Positions 10,220 through 20,694 of a DNA stretch of 64,000 bases are shown piece by piece; within the stretch, counting starts at the first letter, position 1; every line of letters begins with the position of its first letter. The position numbers and the translations under genes are program-made. Source of the stretch: Corallium rubrum (lineage: Eukaryota > Cnidaria > Anthozoa > Scleralcyonacea > Coralliidae); contig CAXIUP010000120.1 in the NCBI GenBank assembly GCA_964035015.1, positions 1,506,001 to 1,570,000 of the forward strand, read 5' to 3'. The notes under the pieces were generated by a model, which saw only the letters and a program-made list of their open reading frames with translations, was not told where the DNA came from and made no database searches.

Positions 10220-11327
10220 TCCCCGAGCCGGGCGTAGGGTCGAAGGCCCGGAGCCCGGTGAGGGTGCTAATCTCGACATGCGTGGAGTCCACTTTACACT
10301 CGTGTAGAAAAAGCGACGGAGACGAAATCTGTAAATAGTTTATATATTTATATATATGTTTGGTACGGTGTCACGCGGTAAGAATAGTTGGACACTGGTG
10401 ACTAGCTATGAAGAAAACTAAATCTCCATATTTTGCGAAACAAAATGGTTTGGTTTAACGAAACGAAATGAAGCCGGAGCTACTTAGCTTAAAAGGGAAC
10501 AGCGAAGAAAAGAAGAAGACAAACAGCCGGTTTAATATATGTTGAAGAGAACCAGAGAACCTGAAGAAACCAAACACCAACATCAGTGGTCTCAAAATCA
10601 AGTTAACGGTAGGGTATTTGTATTTATTTATTTTGCTGATTGGAATCAGTATTTATATATTCTGTAAACGCCAAGATCAGTTTAAAGTTTCAGTATGCCT
10701 TGGGCTTGTCCTTTGACCTTTATATGTTGTTTTCAAGTTTTCGCTTACCTAAACAATATACAGGTTCACGTTTTCGTGCTCGTCCAAACCATATGTCAGC
10801 TTAACTAAAGCTAACTTAAAACACTACCTTAAGCTTAAGTGGACGTGAGGTTTTTCATTGACTTTGCATGCACTATTATTAAAAATAATCATGGGCTTTG
10901 CCGATTTTCTTGGCGGTATTTCCAAATTTTCGACTGAAACGTTGTCTGTTCAATACTTCTTTCTGGAATCCGATTCTACTGACTCTGTTAAAAATGTTAT
11001 TTTTGAGCTATTAACCTTTAATTCTGCCTTTGCAAAAGTACAAAAAATATATGGATATGGAAGCCATTTAAAGGCTTGCTAAAAATATTAAACCCTTTTG
11101 AAACCTCCTAAAAACAATATATTTTTTACAACAAGAATTTAATGAAATCTAAGTTTTGCTTTGATATCCTGTCTATAAATGTTATAATTATCCTGAGGTT
11201 TATATCTGTTTGTTTTTATATTGGTTGTATATCAAGGGTGCTTATTTCAATCAGGGGGTGAGTGGGTGGGTGTTTGGGGGGTGTTTAAAAAAGTGGGCGA
11301 GGGGTTGTTGCGTTGATGTATTTCTAG
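10220..11327 (+). mobile_element. Helitron-like non-autonomous element, copy A2
   Basis: It begins TCCCCGAGCCGGGCG after an A and ends CTAG before a T. At 1,108 bp it is an inverted relative of A1, which lies 4.3 kb away. The GC-rich hairpin near the 5' end (gggccttcggccc-type) and the g-rich stretch before ttgttgcgtt at the 3' end are shared. No ORF of its own. Confidence 0.78.
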
Positions 11328-11356
11328 TATATACATAACTCGTGGCCAAGCTCTTG

Positions 11357-11460
11357 GCAACGGCTTCCATAGCTCAGTGGTCAGAGCACTGCATTAGCAT
11401 CGCAGGGTAATTCCTAGCCGGAATTTGTCCCGGTTTGGTCTTATAATGTATATACTCAAC
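11357..11460 (+). repeat. tRNA-derived SINE-like unit, copy 2
   Basis: It contains catagctcagtggtcagagc and an eroded B box (gcagggtaattcc), followed by the tggtcttataatgtatat tail motif also seen at 8560. It lies in the 150 bp between two Helitron copies. Confidence 0.6.
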
Positions 11461-11713
11461 ACTCGAGATTTTCCTTATTTTTGAAACACACACCCCCTGA
11501 TTAAAATAAGCACTCCTGGTTTACAGCAAAAACAACAAATAATCCTTTGGATAATTACAGGACATTCAACTATATGCATTTATAGGGCGACTGTTTACTT
11601 TCAGATTTCTGATTTGAAAATTGAACATACTTAGATTTTATATTAAACTCTAGCGGTAAAAAATATATTGTTATTGGAGGTTTCCAAGGAAATTATTTTT
11701 AGCAAGTCTTTAA

Positions 11714-12738
11714 AGGGGGTCTACAGTCCGTTCTGCGCATGACCGGCGTAGAGTCCCCAAAACATGACATTCGTAGATAATTACATGAAGTACTCAGCTC
11801 AATGTCATCATCATCATCATCATACTTTATTTATCCACGTAACACTTAGGAGTACAAGACTCGTTAAAACATGCACGTGCCATTAAATAAGTAAGGTTAG
11901 CCTAATATAATACAAAAGTTAAAATATGTGTATAAATAATATGTAAGTATATAATCAGTTATATATTAAAATGTTAAATGAATATAAGAACTAAAATTTA
12001 TGTCCTTGCAATCATGCAACATAAACATCAATATTAAGGTCAATGTTGTTTAAAATCTTCTTAAAATGCGCGACATTATACGCGTTGCGAGCTGTATCTG
12101 GGAGATTATTCCATAGGCGACTAATTATGCAGCTAAAAGAATTCTTGGACCATGAAGAGTTAAATATTGGTTGTTCGAGCTTTGTGCCGGATCCGCGTAG
12201 GTTGTACGGTACTACCCTGGTCTTAAAGAATTCTTGAATGTAAATAGGTCCTTGCTCTTTAATACACTTATAAAGTAACACCAACGAATGGAACCGTCTT
12301 CGGTGAGTTAAAGTCTTCATGTTAACATGTCGGAGAACCTGTTCATACGTGTTGCTCTTTGCTAAATTCAACAGTGTTCTAAGCATATAATAGTTTGCTT
12401 CTTCAAGCTTGTTACTTTGCATTTTTCCAATACCAATTAGAACTGGGCTGCAGTATTCCAGATGTGGTAGGATATATGCTTTATACAGTCTTATCATTAT
12501 TTCAGGACTGAAATAATGTAAACCGTTGGGAGCAACATGGCAGAAAACCAAGCGATTCGGCGAAGATATCTCTTCGGATTTCTTCTGTTTCTTTCGAAAG
12601 TGTTTTATTTGGGGTACAAGTGATGAAGACTGAGGAAGCAAGAAGAACTTACAATCTTGAATAAGGTATCAGTATTTTTTCGGTAAATAAAGATGTAAAC
12701 ATTAGTTTCCTACATACGCAGAACGGACTGTAGACCCT
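11714..12738. mobile_element. Nested piggyBac-like TIR element (TTAA target site)
   Basis: Ends AGGGGGTCTACAGTCCG and CGGACTGTAGACCCT are inverted and extend for about 22 bp (..TTCTGCG). TTAA flanks both sides, and removing it joins the two halves of Helitron A3. TTAA duplication suits piggyBac-type transposition. No transposase is present; the interior is a LINE fragment. Confidence 0.75.
12012..12641 (-). pseudogene. LINE reverse-transcriptase C-terminal fragment
   Basis: A 209-residue open frame contains LYKAYILPHLEYCSPV, a RRFHSLVLLYK stretch and SFSCIISRLWNNLPDTAR. This is the typical C-terminal tail after the RT domain in CR1/L2/jockey-group non-LTR retrotransposons. The catalytic RT core and endonuclease are absent, so it is a 5'-truncated copy. 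On the minus strand it runs to a 3' end with an (ATG/ATC)n-like tail near 11805-11825. Confidence 0.8.
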
Positions 12739-13480
12739 TTAAATGGCTTCCCTCTGCATACATGTTTTACAAAGGCAGAATTAAAAGTTAACAGCTCAAC
12801 ATTCATAATATAAAGTCTGAGATAAAAACAATTCAGTAGAATCGGATTCCGAAAAGAAGAATTCATAAACAGACGTTTCAGTCGAAAATTTGGATATACA
12901 GCCTAGAAAAGCGGAAAAGCCGGCGCATGGGTATTAATAAGAAGTGCATATACATAGTCAATGAAAAACACCACGTCCAGATAAGCTTTAAAAGTTAGTG
13001 TAAAATTAATATTGACTTATACGGTTAGCACGAGCAAACGGAAAGCACGAATAAGTGGAGCTGTATATCAATTAGGTTAAAGCGAAAAAAGGAAAACAAC
13101 ACAAGGTATAAAACTTTATATAATAGTTGCTAGATTAAGTTTAATTGACGAGTGACTATAAAAGGGATTTTATTTAAACGTATTGCCGGTCTCGGCGCTT
13201 AAAATGATTCCAATCAGCAACATAAATATACAAATCGTCAAATCCCCTACCTGAGTGACCACAAACACTGCCAATTCAGATCGAGTTTTTGTTTACCATA
13301 CGGCGTTTAGTTTCTTCAGGTTTTCTGGTTTCTCTTCAAGATAGTATATTAAACCGGCTGTTTTTTGTTTTTTTCTTTTAGTAGAGCGGGCTCCATTTCG
13401 TTTATTTAAACGAAACCATTTCGTTTCGCAAAATATAGCCATAGATTTAGTTTAAAATTTAGTGGTTGCTTCATTGTTAA
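12739..13480 (-). other. Remainder of Helitron A3
   Basis: No gene. The sequence follows the A1/A2 consensus (tgtttacaaaggcagaatt, gtttcagtcgaaaatttgga, accacaaacactgcc and related blocks). Confidence 0.6.
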
Positions 13481-14168
13481 TCACCAGTGCCCAACAATTC
13501 TTAACACATGACACCCTACGACGCATATATATAAACTATTTCCAGATTTTCGTCTCCCTTGCTTTTTCTACACGCGTGTAAAATGGAATCCACGCATGTC
13601 GAGATTAGCACCCTCACCGGGCTCCGGGCCTTCGGCCCTACGCTCGAGCTCGGGGAGAAGCTACGAAACAACATAGCAAGAGGAAAGAGTGAAAAGAAAT
13701 TATAAGCTAAATATATTGTTCAAGTGTTGGACTTGAATATTGAGTTCAGGATTTATTTTCTTATTGTACAAAGCTTCAGGTCAAAAAATATATATGAAGT
13801 TTAATATAACTTTAGTGCCCGTTAGAATATATCGAAATTAACGGCAGTGCACCAGCTTCCAGCGTTTCCCAAACCAATTATAAAGAATTCGTGAAACCTT
13901 TACAAGACAATACTTGCCTATACAGGGTGTATCAAAAAAAAGGCTACCCTTAGAAAATATAATTAACATTCTTTTCAAATAACCTATTGTAGATTGACAG
14001 CCCTGTGGTCAGTTGAACCATTTTTAATCGAACTGATATGAATATAATTAACATTTCTATTTCAGTTATGCTCTTTCATACGTTTAGAAGTTATCGTAAT
14101 TTCCAAGGTGTATACGACCATTTGTTTTTTACGCATCCGTGACTTCAGAGGTGTCCAGGGCTGTCAAT

Positions 14169-14330
14169 ATACATATATGTTATTTACTGGGTGGGAGGGC
14201 CGTACTGGAAAAATATTTTCCCAAGGTCTCAAAAACTGCCCGAGGCCGCAGGCCGAGGGTCGTTTTTGAGACCGTGGAAAATTTTTTTCCAGTACGGCCC
14301 GACCTAAACGGTAAATAACGTATTTATTTT
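14169..14330. repeat. Terminal hairpin of the Crypton-type element
   Basis: Arms of about 70 bp: gttattta, gggccgtactggaaaaat and aggtctcaaaaa on the left are mirrored by tttttgagacc, ttccagtacggccc and taaataac on the right. The loop is a small GC-rich palindrome, gaggccgcaggccgag. The same structure with a diverged sequence is at 43195-43345. Confidence 0.8.
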
Positions 14331-16312
14331 TTTCGACATGATTGGAACTATTTAATGAGATAATTATGAGATGAATGGCTAACAAATTCGTGACGAAAAA
14401 ATTAATATCTGCCATAAATAAAAAAACAGTTGAAAATTCATTTATTCATTTTAACAAATTTATAGTACATTTTGAATATTTATCATAATTAGAATTAAAA
14501 TTTGCATGTATAATAAATTAGCAACCAGCTCACGTGATTTAAAAAGTTCAACTGTCAATAAAACGTTTCAAAAACGGATCTGCCATGAGCACGCGAAAAC
14601 ACGAGTGCATTGGCGATAAAAAATAGTTCAAAAGAGGAGTAAAAGATTGTTCAAATGTTTTAATCGGAATCAGAGTCATCGCTTATCATGATTCTTCGCC
14701 TTTTGCTTGTTGTTGGCTGGCTGTTGCTACAATCTTTGTCGCTTTTTACATATTGGATGTTGAAAGTACAACCTTCGAACTTGCCGATGGAAGCGCCAGA
14801 AAACAGCCCAGTATCCTGTGAATGCACAGGTGCAGTGGCATTAAACTTCGTAGCATGATAGCTGATGGTAGAACTCGACGATTGTGATTCTATGTGATTT
14901 CTCACGGGAACGTCGTCGTTGTTTTGTTGATACGATGTAGATGACCTGCTCAACACATTTGACATTTTTCGCTGATGGACGCGAGAAGCCGTTTTATACG
15001 AATCGAGACTCTTCAGATTCCTATGACCGCTTAACTGGGCTACAAAGTTGGCTGGTATATCTGCATCCATCAACCGGGAAATGCAGGTTTTTCTCACGCT
15101 GTGGTTAGTGATGTTGCCTTCGATGTGTGCATTTTTTGCTGCTTTCGAGAGGAATTTGCTAATCTCGTTTTTTCCCAACGGAGCTCTCCGATACCATACG
15201 GGATTTTCAGGTCTTCTCTGGTGGTTAATTGCGAGAAAAAACGGGGCTTCTGGAACTATCATTTCATCGGGTCGATGTTTCGTGAATTCTTTGTAGACTC
15301 GGACGGGACAACGCTCGCCATTTGATGCCTCTGCAACCGGGCTAAATGCTCGTTGTTGACCATTTCCGTCGCGTGTTTTTGATCTTCGTTCCGACTGCCA
15401 AACTAAAAACTCGCCGCCGTTTGCTTCGTCTCCACACAATTTGACATCACCCCACTTCAGACGTCTACTTTCATCCCTGGCACGAAAACCAAAATGGAGG
15501 GAAAGAAGCCACCATACGGTACGCTGAAGAGCTTCGGGATTGCCGTAACCAAACTCGCCAATACGAAAAAGTTCATCTTCTTCGTCTGCTGTTAACTCGC
15601 GAGCAGCTTGTGATCGATTTCCCTTGGCGTTTTCCCGCACGACTTCTTTTCGCTTGGCGGACAAAACTTCTCTGGCTTTGTTGAATGCTTGGCCTTTGTA
15701 AATGTTTATCATGGAATTTTGGTCGTTCAGATAGCGCTGAAGACTTCTCACGAAACAGGTCAAAGTGTTTGGTTCATACGCTGTGCCATCTTTCTTTTTT
15801 GCTTGCATCAAAAATCGACAAACGTATACGTTCAACTCTTCAGGAGGTATGTTTTCAATATTTCGTTGTTCGTTCTCAGATTCAAAGTATCTTCCCCAGC
15901 CATTCATGTCATATCTTGTTTTTTTCACTGTGTTTTCAGGGCGCTTTGATAAAATAAAATCTTGAATATCGCTCGCAATTTCGTCGTTGTTGACATTTTC
16001 AATGTTTTTGTAACTCGTTGAAGCTGAAATTGGCTCGTTTTCCAGAGAGTTTAAATCGTCTGGGTAGTAAAATTCGCTCTCACTATGATAGATATCATCG
16101 GAGAACATTTTTTTTCACTAGTTTGAACAATTTACATTCTCATTAAATCAATTTTCAAAATTAAAGGCCACTTTGTAAAAACTTTGTAAACAAAAAAATA
16201 ACTCTCCTGCCCGCGGCTAAATATCGTAAAAAGCCGCCCGCTCGCGTGGCCAATCAAATTGCAGGAAATCACAAAATAACACTTCCGGACCGGAAATAAA
16301 AAAATAAAATAG
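14179..16312 (-). mobile_element. Crypton-type tyrosine-recombinase element (family F2)
   Basis: The element runs from a hairpin end (14169-14330) through the recombinase gene to an end with cgtaaaaagccgcccgctcg and ccaatcaaattgcaggaaat. Both ends recur in the deletion derivative at 42205-43342, which is how I set the limits. GTTATTT is present at both candidate borders (14179 and 16313) and could be the short recombination site Cryptons use; this is inference. The right border coincides with the inner edge of the outer TIR. Confidence 0.7.
14660..16108 (-). CDS. Crypton-type tyrosine recombinase (DUF3504-like)
   Basis: The protein has 482 residues with no internal stop. The N-terminal 50 residues are acidic; residues about 50-160 look like the SAM-like DNA-binding domain; residues about 170-385 are the catalytic domain. 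Visible active-site residues are R209 (in HFGFRARDE), a lysine in the beta-hairpin near 244, H336 and R339 (NHSVRKT), H362 (LSGHRN) and nucleophile Y371 (DSYK). The C-terminus has a basic KRRR cluster followed by an acidic tail. Family: the recombinase domain of Cryptons and of domesticated vertebrate ZMYM/QRICH1/KIAA1958 proteins. It would cut and rejoin DNA through a 3'-phosphotyrosine. The start is the first ATG after an in-frame stop, and a derivative at 42430 keeps the same MF start and EFYYP motif. It looks intact and possibly active. Confidence 0.88.
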   Translation of the reverse strand: MFSDDIYHSESEFYYPDDLNSLENEPISASTSYKNIENVNNDEIASDIQDFILSKRPENTVKKTRYDMNGWGRYFESENEQRNIENIPPEELNVYVCRFLMQAKKKDGTAYEPNTLTCFVRSLQRYLNDQNSMINIYKGQAFNKAREVLSAKRKEVVRENAKGNRSQAARELTADEEDELFRIGEFGYGNPEALQRTVWWLLSLHFGFRARDESRRLKWGDVKLCGDEANGGEFLVWQSERRSKTRDGNGQQRAFSPVAEASNGERCPVRVYKEFTKHRPDEMIVPEAPFFLAINHQRRPENPVWYRRAPLGKNEISKFLSKAAKNAHIEGNITNHSVRKTCISRLMDADIPANFVAQLSGHRNLKSLDSYKTASRVHQRKMSNVLSRSSTSYQQNNDDVPVRNHIESQSSSSTISYHATKFNATAPVHSQDTGLFSGASIGKFEGCTFNIQYVKSDKDCSNSQPTTSKRRRIMISDDSDSD

Positions 16313-16387
16313 GTTATTTGAAAAGAATGTTAATTATATTTTCTAAGGGTAGCCTTTTTTTTGATACACCCTGTAGTTCATACTTAC

Positions 16388-16496
16388 CTTCACATATGTA
16401 CAGCTAGTGTATAAATAATAAAGATATGCCAAAATGCATCGCTCAGTAGAAGAACAAACGGCGGGATCTGATATATTCTCAACTGTCCGAAGAAAT
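16388..16496 (-). CDS. MED12: MED12 exon 13 of window
   Basis: This exon is 109 nt (one base plus 36 codons, phase 0 at the end). It encodes SSTERCILAYLYYLYTSC followed by TYVK, matching vertebrate SSAERCILAYLYDLYTSC. The acceptor is tttttag and the donor is GTGAAG followed by gtaagta. A 2.45 kb TIR element lies 14 bp past the donor, so the 5' splice site sits between coding sequence and a transposon end. The +1 to +7 donor bases are intact. Confidence 0.96.
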
Positions 16497-17099
16497 CTAA
16501 AAATATTCGCAACAGTCACTACATTAGAATAAAGTAAAAAAATAACAAAGAAACCAAAAGATAATAAAAAGTAAATGAGCGACAACTGCCAGCGACCCGC
16601 CACCGACTAAATGAAACCAGGTATACCGCTTATAGCTTTTACGCAAATTTCACCCACTAGCGAGTTTAACGACTAGCCTTTACGCTAACCTGGACCACTA
16701 TACGTTTCGCAATGGCGTCATCTGCAACCGGTTATTTGCATGCATTATCACGACCAACAAACGTTTTAGGCCTCGACCAAAAAAGCGAAAAATTGTTATT
16801 CCGCAATTGGAAGAGTACCACACGTTTTCTGCAAATTTTAAGAAAACTGAAATTTCACCGTTCGTACTCGATGTAAAGGTGCATTATTGATATCTTAATA
16901 TACTCGGCCCTTTTGTAATTTCCATGGCTTTAAAAGTTTACTGAACGCAACTAAAAAAGTTACTGCTCATGACGCAACGATTCAATACTCCAATCTTAGT
17001 GTCTTCGTCAGAAGGTGTCATACTAAAATCTAATAACATTTCAATCAATTTTCCTCATTCCTGATTGGCTAATGACATCTGTATTAAATTTAAATTGTT
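16497..17099. other. Unassigned intron sequence
   Basis: It contains a block near 16935-17010 (agttactgctcatgacgcaacg) that recurs with variation at 50580-50610 and 59125-59150. These look like fragments of a shared terminal repeat, possibly Penelope-like. No coding signal. Confidence 0.4.
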
Positions 17100-17340
17100 T
17101 TACTAAGGCGTAATACCACATGTGGTTGGTTTTTTAAATACCATACATCCGGGTGTTTGCAGTAAATACTTGTTTCCATCTGATTTGATACGGCAACGTT
17201 TGATACGACATAAAATGACGTCATGTCAGTTTGGCACATGGAAACAATTGCTGACAGTAAACAAGTTAGTTCCACACGAGTCCTGGTTTATTTGCCTTTG
17301 CCGAGCGTTCAAGAAGTTAGTCACGAAGAAAGTTAAGTAA
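17100..17340 (+). repeat. Dispersed repeat family C, copy 1
   Basis: Shares aatacttgtttccat, tgatacgaca, gacgtcatgtcagtttggca, atggaaacaattgctga and agcgttcaagaagttagtca with 53975-54325. The ORFs over it are incidental. Confidence 0.75.
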
Positions 17341-17371
17341 CGGTCACTTAAAACAGTTTTAACCAAAACGT

Positions 17372-18080
17372 TAGATTATTATACACTATTGATACAATGT
17401 TAATTTTGATTGGCTAAAAGCGTATTGCTAATTCCAAATGTTACTGTATTTATTCATTCCTACTGCTCGTCTTGCTAGCGCGAAAACATGGCGGTAGCAG
17501 AACCACGAAACTTTAGAAGTGAATTTTATCGCCACTTTGGAAATATTTATCACACTTTTACTTTGACTTTAATATTGAAACGTTTCTGACAATGTAAAAC
17601 TTTAATTTTCTGCTGTTTTAACTTTCGTTTTGTTATTTACGAACAAATTAGCTCTTTGTTGCTAGGAAATACACACCTTTGTATTATAAAACTCGGTTAT
17701 CGCATATCTAGAATTGCCCGTACCGAAAAAGATGGCGGCGGTACATTTAACTACAATGGTTTGCGACCTCAAATCAGCTCAAGTAATAACTAAACGTTGT
17801 TTACCATGTCAACATGGATTAAGTAAGCAAGAACTTCATTCCTACCAAAGTCCATCTTTTTAAAGACCTATCTTTCGATAATTCTACAAGAAACAATATT
17901 TACTATGGGCAAAGGATTGTGGTTAATGTACAAGTCGCCATCTTTTTCGGTACGGTCAATTAGCAACACTTCAGTTTAATTATCCGCCTCAGCCTTAACT
18001 CAAACCTCGACCTTGATAATTCTATGGATAATTCTTGATATCATGCATGCTCAACCTCGTCCAATAATCAATTATAAAAG
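17372..18080. mobile_element. Possible hairpin-type element, family F8, copy 1
   Basis: One end has ttattatacactattgatacaatg and gattggctaaaa; the other has aaacctcgaccttgataatt, aacctcgtccaataatcaatta. The two ends are partly inverted. A second, shorter copy is at 37932-38110. No protein is visible; a related inverted pair containing agatggcggcggtac/gtacggtcaat lies inside. Confidence 0.5.
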
Positions 18081-18185
18081 TTTAAACTTTAAGTTTTAGA
18101 AACCTTAAAATAGAGACGATAGAGTCTAATCTCATGCACACAAAAATACTTCTTAACAATTTCGAAATCACTGTTAAAAATGTGA

Positions 18186-18602
18186 TATATAAGGGTCTTA
18201 AAACTTAAGGTGACCCTACAATATAAATCATGAGAAATTGCGTATTTTCTTCCTGAAAAGTTTTGCACAGGTCTCATGGGCTTCATTTTAGTTCACTGCA
18301 CAGCTCTAGCGGTGGTATATGGTCTTGATTATTGAAAAAAGTTATACTTGTAGCGTTTATCTAGAGAAATTGTGTTTATGGTAAAGCGACAGATTTTCTG
18401 CAAATTAGGTTTTCAGCATTTACTGGAAACACGATTTCTTCATTTAGGCAAACTTTGAAGGTATAAAACTTTTCAATAATCAAGACCACCACTAGAGCTA
18501 TGCATTGAAGCTGATGAGACATGTGAAAAGCTTTTTATGCGGGAACACGATAATTTGTTGTGATTTAGACTGTCGAGCCACCTTTTAAGATCCTTATATT
18601 TG
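18186..18602. mobile_element. Foldback element with ~200-bp arms
   Basis: Left ataagggtcttaaaacttaa and ctctagcggtggtat..ggtcttgattattgaaaa are mirrored on the right by ttttcaataatcaagaccaccactagag and cttttaagatccttat. Non-coding. Confidence 0.8.
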
Positions 18603-18924
18603 GCTCAAAAGTGCCCTCAACATGCAGGAAATGCCATTTCGGAGGCCCAAAATTCAAAAGTTGTCCGGGAGGACATGACCCGGACTTCCTACAAATGAAT
18701 CGTCGCAAAATGTAGGGATCCGTGAATATCATAAAGACGTCCCGAGGGGCCCTCAGATAAAAACCACTGAATTAACCACTGAATTAAACACTGATTTAAC
18801 CGCTGAATCAGACAACTGAATCAATATATCGCGAACGGCTCACTGGTAGTCAAAAGTGCATGTATAATATTTGTAGTCCCCTGATTTTCATACTAAATGT
18901 AAAAAAGGAGAAAATAGATATTAC

Positions 18925-19287
18925 CTGAAAAATGTCATTAAAGCTAGCCCAGAATAAAGCAAGAGGATCGACTGATGTTTTCGCAAAGTCCCCAAGACAA
19001 GTAAAGACTTCGTGGGAAGAGTTCCATAAACTGACGTTTCTTGAGGTACGTTGGGATTAAACTTCAACTTCCCACGAACCTCGAGTAAGTCAACAAGGAA
19101 TTCCAACAGATCATGGATATCGTTACACATTTCAAACAGATCTACGATAAATGAAAGTTGCCCAAATGTAGGGTACATTCCAGTTATTCCGTAATTTTCC
19201 GAGCTAGTGGAAGCCATTTCTTTTAACGTAGCAACGCATTTATTTACCCAGCAATACTGGTCAAACGTCGGAAATGAGCAGAATTTC
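18925..19287 (-). CDS. MED12: MED12 exon 12 of window
   Basis: This exon is 363 nt (one base, 120 codons, AG). It starts with CSFPTFDQY, comparable to vertebrate AFPTAEDIFAKF. The segment SFIVDLFEMCNDIHDLLEFL corresponds to [20 protein letters not shown], and a helical LLVLGTLRKHQSILLLYSG stretch corresponds to the CIVAVLRHYHACLIL helix. The vertebrate region is all-helical. The acceptor is tttttag and the donor is TTCAG followed by gtaatatc. Confidence 0.92.
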
Positions 19288-19850
19288 CTAAAAACCAAAA
19301 ACAATAAACACTATAGTGGCCTGTATCGAACATTGAAACCACAGAAGGCACTCCCTATAAGACCTAAGTAAGTAAAAAATAAAAACACAACGTCTCAAAT
19401 TACTTCATTCAATCAAATTCTCCAATTTTCTCTCTCACCCTATCTGGACTGGGCTTTTTTTTGTCTTCTGGAGTTGGGGGTTGGCGGGGGGGGAGTGCCC
19501 GAGGTTAATAAATGTTACGTATCTATGACGTCACTGGTGACATCATTGGTGACGTCATACCTAAAAATACAACAAATTGAAATACAGCCAAATAATAGCC
19601 AAGAAAAACTCTGAAATCATATTTTGTTTGATTACTACTGTAGTTAGACTACAAAACTTAAAAATTTACGAAGAATTTGGTTTATTTTTTGCTTTATGGC
19701 CATTGAGTTAGTTGGGTCAATATATTTTTTTTAAAAGCTCCATTAACCTCTTGAGAGAGTTCTCTCATTGACAAGTAAAAACCAAAGTTTCCGCGGCTCC
19801 AAAAAAGAACATTCAGGAAGGAATTACAGTAAAAACACCCTATGGCATTT
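19288..19850. other. Unassigned intron sequence
   Basis: A T-rich stretch with a short g-run near 19480 and direct gacgtcac/gacatca repeats at 19525-19560. No gene or recognised element. Confidence 0.45.
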
Positions 19851-20233
19851 TTGTTGTTTAATGAACAGAGTAGCGAAGAAAGTAGCTCGAAGAAAATTTT
19901 GAGAGAATCTGATGTATAGTCTTTACGTTATTAACTATCAAATTTTGCCATGGCTAGTTCGTTTTTGGATAGACTTGGGCTCTCGCATGATAAAAATGCC
20001 TTATGACATGCGCAACATGACAATTGTGCATAAAAACGGATTTTAGACGCTTTATGACGTACGAAAATGCACGTCATAAAGCGTTGTTGTCGAAAGCAAA
20101 ATTTCAAACGAACTACACATGGAAAATTTTGAAAGTTTAACAGCTCGAAGAATATACATCAGATTCTCTCGAAATTTTCACTAAGTGCTTTTACCATGCT
20201 CCTTTGATTATTAAAACAACAAAAATGCCAACT
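19851..20233. mobile_element. Foldback element with ~170-bp arms
   Basis: Left tggcatttttgttgttta, gtagctcgaagaaaatttt and gagagaatctgatgtat are mirrored at the right by atacatcagattctctc and aaacaacaaaaatgcca. The centre is near 20040. It is non-coding and lies about 130 bp downstream of exon 11 in the direction of transcription. Confidence 0.8.
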
Positions 20234-20360
20234 TCACTTCATAGACACTTTAACCAATACCATCTACTGCGCTTTTCGGCTAAGTTTGTAAGCAAAATGT
20301 TTTGCTAAAATAATTACAACACTATAAAAATAAATAAAACATCAATTCCAGATACTAAAC

Positions 20361-20694
20361 CTGTAGAGGGACCTCTTTTTCTCAACAATGGTTTTCATCT
20401 TGTCATCATCGATTTCGCTGCCTGCAAATTCACCAAGCTTTGTTAAGAAGTTAATCAGTTCCTTCCCGAATTCCTTTATTGCCTTCATGGCCGTCGCTCG
20501 AGGTTTACCCACACCGTAAAGAACAACTAGTCGTTGATTCAGTTCATGAGTGTTTTCCTCTTTGGGAATAGGAAAGTGTTTAACATATAGGTCATGCTGT
20601 GACTTTTCTTTCGCCTTCGGGACAATTTCTGCGGAGACGCTGACGCAGCTGGGTTTTTCACTCCTGAACTCGTCGAATTTAAATCCTGAAGACC
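20361..20694 (-). CDS. MED12: MED12 exon 11 of window
   Basis: This exon is 334 nt: two bases, 110 codons and a trailing AG. The segment KHFPIPKEENTHELNQRLVV followed by LYGVGKPRATAMKAIKE matches vertebrate [20 protein letters not shown] and LFGVGKQRDDARHAIKK. The longest open frame here, beginning at 20787, is a different frame and is not the coding one. The acceptor is aacacag and the donor is CTACAG followed by gtttag. Confidence 0.95.

Larger units (their letters stand above)
11475..13658 (-). mobile_element. Helitron-like element, copy A3, interrupted by a nested element
   Basis: Homologous to A1 on both sides of an insertion at 11714-12738. The TC end is at about 13656-13658; the CTAG end is lost, the first recognisable bases being near 11475. 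Without the insert it would be about 1.15 kb, the same as its relatives. Confidence 0.72.
13923..16373. mobile_element. 2.45-kb TIR element with TA duplication, 14 bp from MED12 exon 13
   Basis: Nearly perfect 66-bp inverted termini lie at 13923-13988 and 16308-16373, beginning CAGGGTGTATC and continuing through a ggctaccctt block. TA flanks both ends (13921-13922 and 16374-16375). CAGGGTGT ends plus TA duplication fit the mariner/IS630 group. No DDE transposase is inside; instead the interior is almost wholly a Crypton-type recombinase element, so the outer unit is best read as a mariner-type MITE hosting an insertion. Confidence 0.85.

Noticed and set aside
15048-15965. Plus-strand frames opposite the recombinase
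   Set aside because: Shadows of the intact minus-strand recombinase gene.
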